Source: Phoronis australis
Taxonomy: Eukaryota; Phoronida; Phoronidae
Assembly (NCBI GenBank): GCA_002633005.1
Contig: NMRA01000132.1
Span: forward strand, 577,162-637,161
DNA length: 60,000 nt
Direction: 5' to 3'
The notes under the pieces were generated by a model that saw only the letters and a program-made list of their open reading frames with translations, was not told where the DNA came from and did not search any database. Numbering within the stretch: the stretch's first letter is position 1; each line of letters opens with the position of its first letter. The translations under genes were made by a program, and so were the position numbers. This document shows, one piece after another, positions 1 through 31,000 of this stretch.

Positions 1-2529
1 TTCCCCTAATTTCTGCTAACATTCACAGACTTATCTGTGAGGCTCTACATCATCGAAGTGCTATATTGGACAAAAAGAAATGTGTGCCGAATCTGTTAAC
101 ATTCACCATGTTTTGTGATTAGATATAATAATATATCAGTGTTCTAAAGAAATTAAAATGTTGGTTGTTACTTGTGTTAAAATGAAAATTGAAGCCATCA
201 AAGGTTCACAAAACAGGATATACTATTATGGTTTGAAATAGTTATTTAGTGAAGCATGAAAGGACTTGATAAAGGATGGCACCTGAGTTTGATAGAACTA
301 TGGTTTGTGGATACATATTGTTACAATGTTCTACTGATTAAAACAGTGAAATATGAAGATGGAATATTGCACTATCACCGAACAATCATGAAGCCATCAT
401 TGGTATTTATTAATATTCCATTTCTGATTTCGTGATATACTTTTCAGTCATATACAATTCATTCTTGTTTTGATAACAATTTGACAAAATTTTGGCAAAA
501 TTTCAAAGATTTTTTTTGCTTATTTTCAAATGATGTAATGGCTTTCGGATTTTGGCCATAGCTTCGATGAGGCCTTGCAAATTTTGATGAAATTCGGCAA
601 TTTCTTTTTGGAAGTATTTTAAGAACGAAAGGAGTCTATGTTAACAATGTTTGTGTCTTAACTGGTTTGTGTGTGTGTGTGTGCGTGTGCGTGTGCGTTT
701 ATGTTGTAACAAAGATAATCAAATTATTGTAAACAGGTATGTCAAAGGCCCAGTAATGTTATTCTTGTCTCACTAGAGTTGAGAGTGCTGCCACCTGGTT
801 TGGTGAAAGTTCTAGGGTGTTGGATTATCTGCTCGAGTTTCATTTAGCACTTTGATAATGTGTGACCTCTAAACAATATCAGGGCAGAGGTGTTTAAGCG
901 AACTGTACAAGAAGGTAATATAAAATATAAGGTACAATAAGCCATTTAATCATTCAATATAGCATAAACTAAGTAACATGTACCAGTTTCGGGCTCATAA
1001 AGCATTTGTACAGTGGAGTGAGGGGGTTCTTCAGAAAAATGGGTTCGGGTGTGCTTCCATGAATTCAAAATTAAGACACATTTTAACACCATTGAGTCCT
1101 GAAAAAACGCTCATATTAATACCAAAACTCTTTAAATATAGACTCATGTCACTACCTGACTCAAAAAAGTTAACCATTTCAATTCCTGACACAAAACATT
1201 ACTTATCTCGTAACACAAAAAGTCACTCATTTCAATACAATTTACTGAAAAAGTCGTAGTGAAAGAAACATCCAAAAGTAGCAACTGTGTTTCCTGTTGA
1301 GGAGGGCATTTCTGGCTTGCTTTGGACCCCTAGAGTCTATTATTACTTGCTCTGCATTGCTCTTGTTTAGAATGATAACTCATCCTATAAAAAACTGGAT
1401 CCAAAACTAACAGTTTTCAAAGTCTTTAAAATGAGCTGATGGTTGATGCAGTTATAATTGTTACATAAAACCGTTACGACTGGATATTAAGATTGTAATT
1501 ATTTTTTATTATTTGTTACAGTACATCTTGTAGGACTTGAAGATTTGAATATGATTATTTATATACCTTATTGCATTATGTGTACATATTGATGCAGAAA
1601 GTTTGTATGGATCTGCCTGGTAACAAATCATGGTGTGGTCAGAAAAATATTAAAGAGCTCTCTCGAAGACGGTTATCTGTTTAACATAGTATTCTTAAAT
1701 AATCATGTTTGTGAGATAAACCTTCTTAAAAGCCATGGAGAGTTTATGCTCTTTCTGGCGTTCTGGAGCTAAATAGAATTCCTGACATTATGCCAACACA
1801 CCACAGGGCTAACCTTTGGCGTTCATCTTCAAAGTGCTCCTGGCAGATTTGTGCTTAGAACAGATCTGTTCACTCTGGCTTGGGTTTATGCAGAGTTTAC
1901 CAGCCATGTTCACAAACCATAATGTTTTTACAGTGTCACATTATCAGCTACAATGTGGTTGCACAAAGTTCATTTGGAACTACCCTAAATGCAGATGTCT
2001 GCTACTTCACATGCTTAGAGGTCTCCATCTTTTTATATCAAAAAATTTTGTTGAAACATTTTATTTATTTACATTCTCATCCCTAACATATCTTCCTTTT
2101 ATATATTCCTTGTTTTTAGCACTGCCCAGTGTTAAATTATAACTCTATAACTGATGGGATAGTAAACCAGCAGAAGAAATTTTCCAAATTTAAGTTAGAA
2201 CAGATAACTCAAGTCAATCTACAGCTTGGCAGGAGTTGTTCAGTTCAGATGTTTAGGTTGGGTTGTTGCACTGTTGCCAGGTCAGGGATGTGTGCTATGC
2301 CTGATTGATCAGATAGCTAGTCTTCACTTTACTGTTGGGGAACTGTTTGTGTTCTATACAGTTTTACACATCCTGATCTGCTGTGGCCACATGCTGAACA
2401 CCTGGGCACCAGAGGATGTCTTTTGTTGCTTCATCACCTACGCAAAAAGTTGAAATTTTGGCTCTCAGCCAACTTAGATTGAAGTAGTGTGGGTGTTTAA
2501 GGTTATGCAGGATGATTCTGTGTCTTTAA

Positions 2530-2945
2530 CAAAACATCTAGAAAAGTATAGATTGTAGCTCAGTGAGAGTATACATTTTCGGAAGTAGAACGCCTGTAGA
2601 ATTTCATTTTTACTCTTTACCCTACTGTAATTAATGTTGTCACATGACCGTGCCTTTTTAGTAAAGTTTAGCAAAAAGGGAAGGTATATCATAGAGAAAC
2701 AAAGGTAACAATAACGTGATCAAATCTCCTTCGATATAACTTCTCTAAATGAAAACTCAAACACACTGCAGTTGCAGTTTTCTAAGTTATTTCCTTATCA
2801 TTTTGTGCAACTTTTTATTTCTTTCTCAATACTAAAAGTCTGTCTGAAACTTTCATTTGAATCCAATTGGTCATTTCTGAGACACAATGTTCTGAAGTTA
2901 GCCAAAGTTGGACATTCTTTTATGGTCCCACATGTGGTAACCTTA
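2530..2945. repeat. Dispersed repeat family R1, copy 1
   Basis: Shares TAGAA(T/A)T, GTCACATGACC, AGTAAAGTTTAGCAAAAA-like and GTTAGCCAAAGTTGGACATT blocks in order with copies at about 15020-15390 and 53900-54380. Confidence 0.6.
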
Positions 2946-4097
2946 AGTTTTGGATGAACCAACACAAAACATTACTTTAAACTAGGTACACTGCTGTGAT
3001 TAATTCTTGCAGACCAACTTATTTGTCATTGTTTCAATATTGGTTTTGTTTTTGTTGAAGACATGATTCATTTTCAATCCAATGCAACAAGTTGTATAGT
3101 CATTGTGTAGTCGAGTGTTTGAAGGTTTCCAACTCTGAAACTTTGGTGACACTGATACTAATCACTGATTAGAAAATAAATTTCTTTGTCATAATTCTCT
3201 TTTATAACCATTTTTGAATATTTAATTAAGGCATGTAATTTTAGATACGTCTTGGCTGAAGTTCAACTATCATTTTGAAGTCATTTGGCAGTGACCATGG
3301 TAATCTCTTAAGACATGCTCATGATAGTTTGCAGGTGCGGCTAAGGTGGCACTGTCTAGTAACCTGACAAACATCAGAATTCTCATTTCTCTACTGAACC
3401 AGTGTTCGTGAATTTGCTCTGTTATCTAAACTATAGTACATATGCTAGATGTGTAATTTATCTCAGCTTTTTTACACCATAATTTGTGCTTGTGGCATAC
3501 AAATATGTTGTGACAGCAAAGATAGAAACCCTTGTTGAAACAAATGCTTCAAAGGTGAAATATTCTGTTCCCTGGCATCTGATATTGGCTTTGTGAAGTT
3601 CAGATGTCAGGAGAAATCCTCACCTCATAGCTTACATAGTTGTGAAGCCTTGTTCCTTGATTAAGTCTGCAGTTATTGATGGATTAGCACTCAATGTTGG
3701 GATGATTGCTGGAACATTCTGGCTACCAGTCAACCATGGGCCAATCTCACTCAATATTTGGCCGACTGTATTGTCATGGAACATACCACTTACGGTACCC
3801 GTTTAAAGTAATCACTGAGACAAAATACCATTTCCCATTATGAAGGCTAATTCTTTTGACGACAAAAATTACTGGTAATAACTATTAGGGCGACAAAATT
3901 CCAATTACGAAATGGCTTGCCACCTTTCTAACTATCCTGTTAATTTGCCTTCATTCTCGATCATGAGATTTGTTGACTACTCTGGTGATGAATATGATTT
4001 CTGTTCAGCCATCATTACCGGGAATTCTGGGTCATTTTGTTTGAATACTTTTGGTATGGTAATTTTTCGCTTATTATACACAAAAAATAATTACCAA

Positions 4098-4280
4098 AAT
4101 GGCTTTTTTCCATGTTTCAGTGCCTAATTATTTTTTGCAAATAATGGGAACTTGAGCAAAAGGTTTATGACATCCACACATTGCCAACCACGCTTGTAAT
4201 ACTCTAGAATGTTCTTTATCTTTACTTTTGGGGAGAAATTTAACAAAATAGAATTTCAATTGTCAGCCATATTGTGTGCC
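4098..4280. repeat. Dispersed repeat family R2, inverted copy
   Basis: Contains GAGAAATTTAACAAAATAGA and CAGCCATATTGTGTGC, the reverse complement (with changes) of about 10540-10720. The intervening TTTATGACATC block is also shared. Confidence 0.6.
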
Positions 4281-4988
4281 GAACAATTGAAGAATTGGTG
4301 TGTGTACCAGTCGACCATTATGGGGCACGCACTCCGCTGCGACTTGTTTACTTAATATTGATGTACATTTGTTGTTATCTTGGAAATTTCAGAGAAAACA
4401 TTCGGTTGTATCATTTTAGTTTCTTTTTAATGCCCCTCATGGCCTGAAGTAGATGGAATTTTATGGTCAGTAGTTTGCAACTTGGAATATTATATTTTTG
4501 TATGTTTTGTCTTGATAAGTGACAGGTGCTGAAGACCAAAGGTTGTTGATAATTCTAGTGAAGAGTCGATTTCTACCAGATTTAAAGCTCATGTATTGGT
4601 TTTAGATTTGCTGTTGGCTGTTGGAATTTTTGATCCACCACTTGTATACCCGTGAAGGGATACAGTTTTTATATTGTGAAGTAACTAAACAGGATGTTGC
4701 TTCTTTCTGCTGGTACAAAACAATTGAAATTTACTATTTCCAGAGGATGTGTGAAGTTGATGTTAAGATGCAGGCTTAAAACTGTTGGAAGGGCACTTTT
4801 GAGGTTTAGCATTAGAAACATTACTAAGTGTTGTTGAATTTTCTTCTTGTATTTTCTTGCTAAACAGTTATTTCATTGAAGAAATATGTATTGGCTGGAC
4901 AAAAAATTCTTACATTACATTCAAAGTGTGATTGGTGGATTGACTTTAAATATTGCATCACCTGGATTATTTGTAGGCGAGCATCACC

Positions 4989-23624
<18,636 letters not shown>

Positions 23625-23777
23625 ATCCAAAGAAACCGAAACAGCAAGGTCGCTTAAACTGTGAACGTGCCGTGTTCAGAACAATGCTTTTCTGCGATGT
23701 TGATTGTGAAACTGAGGCTGTCTGGTAATGAGCAGAAGTCCTAAAGTTTTGCAACCGTGTTGGAGTAGCCAAGTAGC

Positions 23778-23783
23778 AATAAA
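23778..23783 (+). promoter_or_regulatory. Candidate polyadenylation signal of the smoothelin-like gene
   Basis: AATAAA about 150 bases after the stop codon. Other candidates exist further on, so this is only the nearest one. Confidence 0.3.
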
Positions 23784-23923
23784 AGGAATAAGAGCACCGC
23801 TGCAAGTCAACCACACTGAATACTCCCATTTCCTTTCTGACAACTTGAAGTGCAGGTTTCACAATGTGGTCACTGAAGACAATTAGCGTTGTAGAAATTC
23901 TGTCCGCTTCAGAAATACTCATT

Positions 23924-23990
23924 ATGAATCTGTTTTGATGATGAATCTGTTTTGATGATGAATCTGTTTTGATGAAGAATCTGTTTTGAC
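23924..23990. repeat. 17-bp tandem repeat, four copies
   Basis: GAATCTGTTTTGATGAT repeats from about 23926 with starts at 23943, 23960 and 23977. It lies in the probable 3' untranslated region of the smoothelin-like gene. Confidence 0.85.
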
Positions 23991-25447
23991 CAGTCTGTGT
24001 TTCTGACCTCTGGTTTGACATCTACGCATGCGAGTGTGTAGAATTAGTACAGGTTGTACATAATGGCAGAAGGCTTGTAATTTTCCTCTTGAAGATGATT
24101 CCTCTCTGTTGGATTCGATTTCATCTGATTTGATTATCAGTTTCCTCCCTTTTCATGTCTTTTTTCATTAGTTTCATGCCAAAATACGGTTCTTATACAT
24201 AAATGTTAACAAAAAAATTTCTAGAACACAAATCTATTTGTAGAACCATATGGCACCTGGACAATTTCCTTTTTTTTGTCATTGGTCATTACAAGCCCCG
24301 ATGTCAAATAGATTGTGCATAGATTTGGATATGCAACAAGGAGTTGTTTAATTGGTCTTCAGAGACTTCAGTGCATAAACTGTGTGATTTAGCTGTGATA
24401 GGTTGTTGCTGATAGTGACACTGGCCATCCTTATTGAGGTCATCAAGTGCCGTTTTGTACGTTTCACTATTTGCATACAATTGCCGTTTTGTGCTTTTCA
24501 ATGTCTGCATTCACAACTCCAAATGTAGTTTTGTAATGTTCAAGAGAGCTCAAAATATTGTCTCAAGTTTTTTTTCAGCCACTTAGTGGTCATTTTGTTG
24601 CCATTGGTGACAATCACTTTAGGAAATTATCATGACATTCTACGCAAGAATTCAAAGGATAATTCTGTATATACAGAATGCAGTTAATCCAATGTTTTTT
24701 TAGATTTTAATCAAAACATGTTTGTACTTTGTTGATAACATGGCAGTTTGTGATTTGTGCAGTTACACCATAGACTATTTATTTTGGGAGTTGGTAGTTT
24801 TTACGAAAAATATAAGCACGAAATGTGCTGTTGGACCCGTAAGGTAGTCCGGGTTACGTTTCATGAAAAACGACTTAAGACTCGAGACAGAAATCTCACT
24901 TGTACAAAAGTCCAGTTTCTGAGAATATACACATAATTGTTAGTTTCCAAGAAAAATCTCTCCAAAAAAATACTGCCAGGCGGTACAATTTCTCATGATG
25001 CCTTCATTATTACTTGTCTGAACCCTTTTTCAGCAACTGTGAACTGGAGATCTTGACTAACTTTCTGTCTTAAGTCACTTTCATGAAACGGACCCTAATC
25101 AGGTAAAATAATCGATTGTTATACTTTCTTGACAATTTCTTCTGTTTGATTTACAGTTAGTGCTCTGTAAATTTATTTTTAGTGCAATTACAATGAAATA
25201 TTTCACTGTACAGAGTATTGCTCTTTATTAATAACATTAAATGACACACAACATTTGTTTGACTTTGTGAACTCGATTTTCACCATCTCGTACAATCTCT
25301 GTTGTCACAGCACTGTGCAGAGGCTCGTGAAGTCGTAGTGCATAATTTGCATAGTTGATAAAGTTTGAATGTTTTTAATGACACCATCGCCCTTCATCCA
25401 AAATCTCAAACATAAGATGTACTTAAACAAAGTTCATGGATGTATTG

Positions 25448-25782
25448 TACGGTGGATATAAAACGCCAGCACAGGATTCTTTTTTCTCCAGTCCGAAGTC
25501 TACCGATGACCGACTACCGTTATCAATAAAGTTTTTCTGTGCATTTGTAAACTTACTACTAAGTAGACTTATTATCACTACAGACTTGCTAACTCTATCA
25601 AAGAGATAGTAACTCTATTGACAGACTCAACAGAGAGAGAAACTAACTCTAGCAATAGATTCACTATCTTTATCAATAGACTTAATAGTGCTTTGAGATA
25701 GCAAGTCTATTAAGAGCGATATTAACTCCAATAGTTTGGACAAGAAAAAAAATCCTGTGCTGACCCTTTGTAGGCCACCGTA
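25448..25782. mobile_element. 335-bp non-autonomous DNA transposon (MITE) with 6-bp target duplication
   Basis: It begins TACGGTGG and ends CCACCGTA. The inverted ends both contain CAGCACAGGATT about 20 bases in, giving imperfect terminal repeats of about 45 bp. GTATTG at 25442-25447 is repeated at 25783-25788 as the target duplication. The interior is built of short AT-rich segments with repeated TAGACTT/AACTCTA motifs. No protein is encoded. Confidence 0.8.
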
Positions 25783-27333
25783 GTATTGGTTAAGGCAAAA
25801 TTAGGTCAAAAGGTAGCTGCGTACAAGAGCCAGTAGACATGATCATCGTCTCGAAAGTAAACTTTTTTATGCGTCTGCCTATCGTGGGTAGTTATGAAAC
25901 ATCAATCGAGCAATTAATTCCAGCCAATCAGAATGCGTTGAAATATAAGACCAATGAGCTTGGGGCACTTACAGTGCAGAGCAACAGTTTATTGAGAGCG
26001 AACAAGGAAAGTGCTTGTGGGAAACAAACGCATGTGGTAGACCTCATGATCAGCTGAATATGTGCTGAAGGAATATGTCAGAATAACGAAGCCTACAGTG
26101 AAATAAATTCACCTTTGCAAATATTTTCTTGTGAAAAAGGCTAACAATCCAATACGTAGAACAGTGTGCATAATAACACGTGACATGGAAATGTGACCTC
26201 GCCAACAGCCCAAGACGTGTATTTTTAGTCCAAATTGAAGACCACCTGTGACCACCCCCCAAGAAAACTTAATGCGTAGAATTGTTCTCGGCAGAGCTAG
26301 TAGCACATGACCACCAGCACACCTAATTGTGTCATAAAACTGAAAATGCAGAAAAGCAAGTATACTGGCAATCACAGTTCCCAGTTGACTGAATGAACTG
26401 ATCTGAATGAAGCTCATTTGATGTGAACAGGTAGATCTATGAAAGGATGTAGTGTGGCGTGTAAGGGTTAGTTTTCCACTAGGTCCTTTTGCATGTGTGG
26501 CTCCATGCAGTACAAGTTCAGATGAAATAACAACAGAAAGGCAACCAACTGAAATGATTTTTTTTTAATTGCTACGCTTGCAAGGAACTTGCACCATATT
26601 TGCTTTGCAAAACTAACTCTGGTGGTTGTGGCCCAACAGTTAAACCTATCCAATTCCATTCAGAAGCACTTTTCACATTATTGCTGGCAACAGTTCCAGA
26701 CTGGACAAGTGCTGCTGGTGTACTTTTTCAGAATATATCAAAATGACGAACTATTAATTCATATCGTGCTCAAAGACATTTGATAGTGTGTCGCTGGACT
26801 GATAAAAATAAATCGATGCTCCCAAAGTTATCCGTTTTCATACTATGGCAAGTTTATTACCGTTTTGAAGCTACTTGTTTTGTTCACATATTATAAACAG
26901 CAATTACAAAAATATGTTTTTTAAAATGAATTGTCAAGTTAATGTCCAAAAGATTTAAAAAAAAAAAAAATCTAGCTTTATTCCCTGACAGTTGATGAGT
27001 CACCCAGAGGTCAACTTTCATATATTTGTGTAGGGGATACCGCTAAGCTTTGAACACTGCTACCATATTTATACCATCAAAATTAAAAATTTAATCCAAG
27101 TTCATAATAAAGCTCCAAGTGTACGCCCAATAAAAGTGCCGAGAACATGTACCGTACTTACCACAACTGTAAAGCACTACCGATACAAGATATACCGGCA
27201 TAATGAAAATGAGTGTCGTCCTTTTACCAAAATTATGAACAGCATGAACCATTTCAGTGGTACATCCCCAGCAGCCACTTTACACAAGACAAGAAAGTCA
27301 GTTTTCTGACAGCATTCACTGTCTGTGTCTTCT

Positions 27334-27339
27334 TTTATT
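27334..27339 (-). promoter_or_regulatory. Candidate polyadenylation signal of DDX55
   Basis: TTTATT on the plus strand, AATAAA on the minus strand, about 630 bases beyond the DDX55 stop. It is the nearest canonical hexamer I noticed; the choice is uncertain. Confidence 0.25.
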
Positions 27340-27967
27340 ATAATTTTGAGGTGAGATACATGGTAGAAACCAAAACAACAAAAGGTTTGTTTAGTTTACC
27401 TGAGTCAATTAACTTTACGAAGACAGCTATTATGAACCACACAGAAAACATTTGACACCAGCACACTTCAGTGTTTGTCATTTCAGATCGAAATTTGCCG
27501 ATATCTCACAATTTTTAAAGACAAATCATGAAGTCATGGTACCCAGTCCATAGATTGAGAAACAGTCTAAACAAACATGTACTGAATCTTAAAATCATTA
27601 TTTACTACATGGCAATGTAGTAATTAGCAACTACAAAGTTGCAAAATGCTTTTAAATTTTCTGCTAGTTTGACTAACAGAATACGGACATGAATATTTTT
27701 GATCATAAGAAAGAATGTCTCATAATGGTGTCATTTGTGTCAAGATTCTGTGATACATTGTTTACATTGCGTTCATCAAGAGTATGCAGTAGAGCATGGA
27801 AAGTAGGCAATTGAAATATATTTAGGTAGTTGTCTGGGGCTTATCAGGATGGTGACATATAGACACTGCCATGGTGTTGGCTGTCCAAAGTAAGCGCGAC
27901 AATAACCATGGCCTCATTTTCGTACAGGAACTTCTTGACGTGCACTGTCTCAATAAGTTAACGTTGG

Positions 27968-28033
27968 TTATGTCATCTCGTCCTCTGCGTCAGAACTTAT
28001 CCCAAACTCTTCATCGAATGTTTCACTTGAGAT
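27968..28033 (-). CDS. DDX55: DDX55 exon 16 (acidic C-terminus and stop)
   Basis: Residues 569-589, [20 protein letters not shown] plus T, then TAA. Acceptor TTTCAG. Short acidic tails are also found in the vertebrate protein. Confidence 0.88.
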   Translation of the reverse strand: MSSETFDEEFGISSDAEDEMT

Positions 28034-31000
28034 CTGAAAGGGTATAACCCATGTCTCAATGTTTTCATGGCAAGATGTGACGCTCATCACATCACACTCA
28101 GGCAAGTGGGCACACTGTAATACAATTACAGCTCTGATGCATGATTAAAGACAACACACGTGCAATGTAACATCAATACAATAGACCACTCGCAGTTATT
28201 TCCATTTTCACTAGAGTACAAAATGTACAATTTTCCTGACCTCCTCCCTCCAAAAGCGAGCAAAAATGTCAATGTATTTGAGTGAAATCGACAGAGGCAG
28301 AAGACGAGCAGTCTGTCAAATTACATGACTTGTGTACATACAAAGGTAAATTGGTATTTCAGCTGTTATGGAAGTCTCTGTAAGCTCCCATCAAGGAATC
28401 ACTGTGATATCAATGGTGTTAACTATTTCATCACGCAGTTATCTGTTTATGGAAAACTCATGGGCTTATAATTGCAACGTTCCAAAAACGGGGGTTGGCT
28501 TATAACAGGGTGGGCTTGCATCGCGTGTTCAATAAGCGTACATTGTTGGCATCTGTTTTACTACGCAGCTCAATCCTAGCCCGCCTAATGACAAAGCACA
28601 AACGAAAGAGACTAATTAGACATGGACAGAAGCGTACATTTAGCAGACTTGTGAAAATGTTGATAGCTTACTTAACAGTGAATGGTTCCTAAAAGAGATT
28701 TCCAGATGACCAAACCAGTGATTGCAAAAGTATCACCCATAACATTACATTGCCTTAATGGACTGCCTGGAGGTGACAGGCAGGCAACTCTGGACAATCA
28801 GAAAACTACAAGCCCCTCTTCTTGATTACTTTTTATTGTACTTTAATCTGACAGCATTAAGACAAGAGTCATCTGAAGAATTGAGATGTGTGATTTCATT
28901 TTTCGCTTTTTTTCTGGACAAAAACAAAGCCCACAAAAAGATTTGAGCATAAAGCCTTTTCTCTACAAAAATCAGCCACGTTTTGTGGAAGATAACCATA
29001 ATTCAGATCAGCTGATTTGATTGTCTGTCCAAAAGTTCCACTAACTGATCAGACCTTATTGCCATGTTTTATTACTCACACCTGGAAAGACCTATTCCCA
29101 TCAGTTATCACAGCATGTACAAGGGCCCAGTGTATATTTGCTTCACAGTCAAAATAGCGTTATGCCCTGCACCACATGGACAACGCGTGATACAGCAAAG
29201 ATTTCCATAAAGGCTCAAGTCAAATCACTGCACAGTAATCATTACCTTCCCCTTCTTCAACTTCTTCAACAGTCGCGCATCACTAGCCAGATCATCCAAG
29301 TCCTCTTCACTCAGTTCTAGTTTCCTCTTCTTTGCAAGCTCTTTCTTTTCTTTCCTCACTTTACGTTTTTCTTTCCTCTCCTTCTGATGTGACCAGGGAA
29401 TTGTCTAGAACAGAATAGAAATGTAAACAATAGACAACTAAGACACATATAGGCATAATATTTCAAACTATTTTATTTTTACTAGTCATAGGGCCGTATG
29501 GCTACATTTAGCGGTCGCTGTAGTGGACTAGCAGCGAAATGGTTTTGAGTTCAGACTGCACGGGTAACGTCCTCGAGTAGAGTTCTAACTTACCATTGTA
29601 CCACTCAAGTAAAAGCACATCATGATGATGTAATCACAAGACATTAACTTTGTTTCATGGTAGTCATCATAGACTGCTAGCAGATCTGTTTGTTCAGTGT
29701 TTCAGAATTATACTACCATGGCAGTGTCTGTTCCTTTTTAGAGTTTGTTCCGTTTACATTGCACAAATGTTATACCTTTTATCTTCATATTTTCAAAAGA
29801 AAAATCGTGCACATTTATTCTGTATGGCAGATACTTGTAATATACCAGGGATTGCCTGTATCATATCAGAAGTGTATTACACATGACTCAGTATTTTTGA
29901 AATGTAACATGCATAACAGTTAACTTTGAAATGTATCGCCTGCAGACTTTGTCTAGTGGGCGAGTGTAATGCTGATGTGCTTATGCACTTCACATGTGCT
30001 TATGCACTTCACATGTGCTTATGCACTTCACATCTTCACATAGATGAGCTGAAAGTACTGAAAGTCTTCTCATATTCAGCGCATAATATGGCCAAAAAGT
30101 GAAATTTAATTCTACTATGACAAATTTTTCCACAAAAATAATAACGATTAAGAAAACTTTAGTCTATCGCAAGCCTGGTTTGTACCGTGAGGATGTCGTA
30201 AAGCAACACTTGATGCAGTTTCTTGTTTCCAGAAAAATACCAGCCTTTGAAAAAATGGAGAATGACAATTTTGGAATTCAAATTATTATTGTGCAAAATA
30301 AGTGAAGAACCGCCACAGATCTGATACAACAGTGAACAGCTAACCTTCGCTATGACTTTGGACTTTTTCTTAGGCACTGTTTCTCCACTCTGCTTGAATT
30401 TTTTCAGGTTAGCTTGTCTCTGTTTCTCCCTTGCCTTGTCTCTAGAAATAAAACAAGGAAATGTCTTGATAAAATTTACCAAAAAAATGGCTGCAAATTG
30501 AAAGCCTGCAAATACAAGGTTACACTAGATACATGACAAAACTTGTCAGTCAATTCAATAGCCGGCCACCGGGGTCTACTGACTTGAAGATAAACTGAGA
30601 CTTCTGTCATTCACAAAAGCTTCCACCAAATGGACCAGTACAATTCTCCACTGTGTGATTTTCAACCTTTCCAATGTTCCCACAAATCATCCTCAGAAAA
30701 ATTACAAATACTACAATTAGAAGACCTTAAAGTTACTAATGGGTAAGTGCACATCCTCACACAGTGGTAACATAAAAGTACGCTAGCCAACAGTGGGCAT
30801 TGTGATTAAACGTGGTTCGTCCAGTACATTTGCAGGCAGCTGATTACATATTAAACAAACAACTGGGTAAAAATACTCATCCACAGCAGGACAACAATTT
30901 AGCCACAGCAATCATGACCTGTGACCTCCATTCATCCGCGGCAGAAAAACATGACTGCACAGAACCACATTTTGGCTAGATATTGAAATAGACATTGGGG

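Larger units (their letters stand above)
1..4976. other. Upstream region or 5' intron of the smoothelin-like gene; no coding exon seen
   Basis: Non-coding AT-rich sequence. It holds a GT-rich microsatellite at about 668-698, one copy of a dispersed repeat at 2530-2945 and an inverted copy of another at about 4098-4280. The acceptor at 4976 implies that a 5' exon and promoter lie here or left of the window; I could not place them. Confidence 0.5.
23625..27967. other. Convergent intergenic region and 3' untranslated sequences
   Basis: Lies between the stop codons of the smoothelin-like gene (+) and DDX55 (-). It contains the 17-bp repeat, the 335-bp MITE and otherwise AT-rich sequence. No ORF in it is longer than about 150 codons or resembles a known family. 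Confidence 0.6.

Noticed and set aside
25520-25530. AATAAA at about 25525 as the smoothelin polyadenylation signal
   Set aside because: It lies inside the MITE, 1.9 kb after the stop, and a nearer AATAAA exists at 23778.
29500-29590. tRNA-like segment (TGGACTAGCAGCG and GGTTTTGAGTTC)
   Set aside because: I could not form a cloverleaf with paired acceptor arms and found no second copy in the window.
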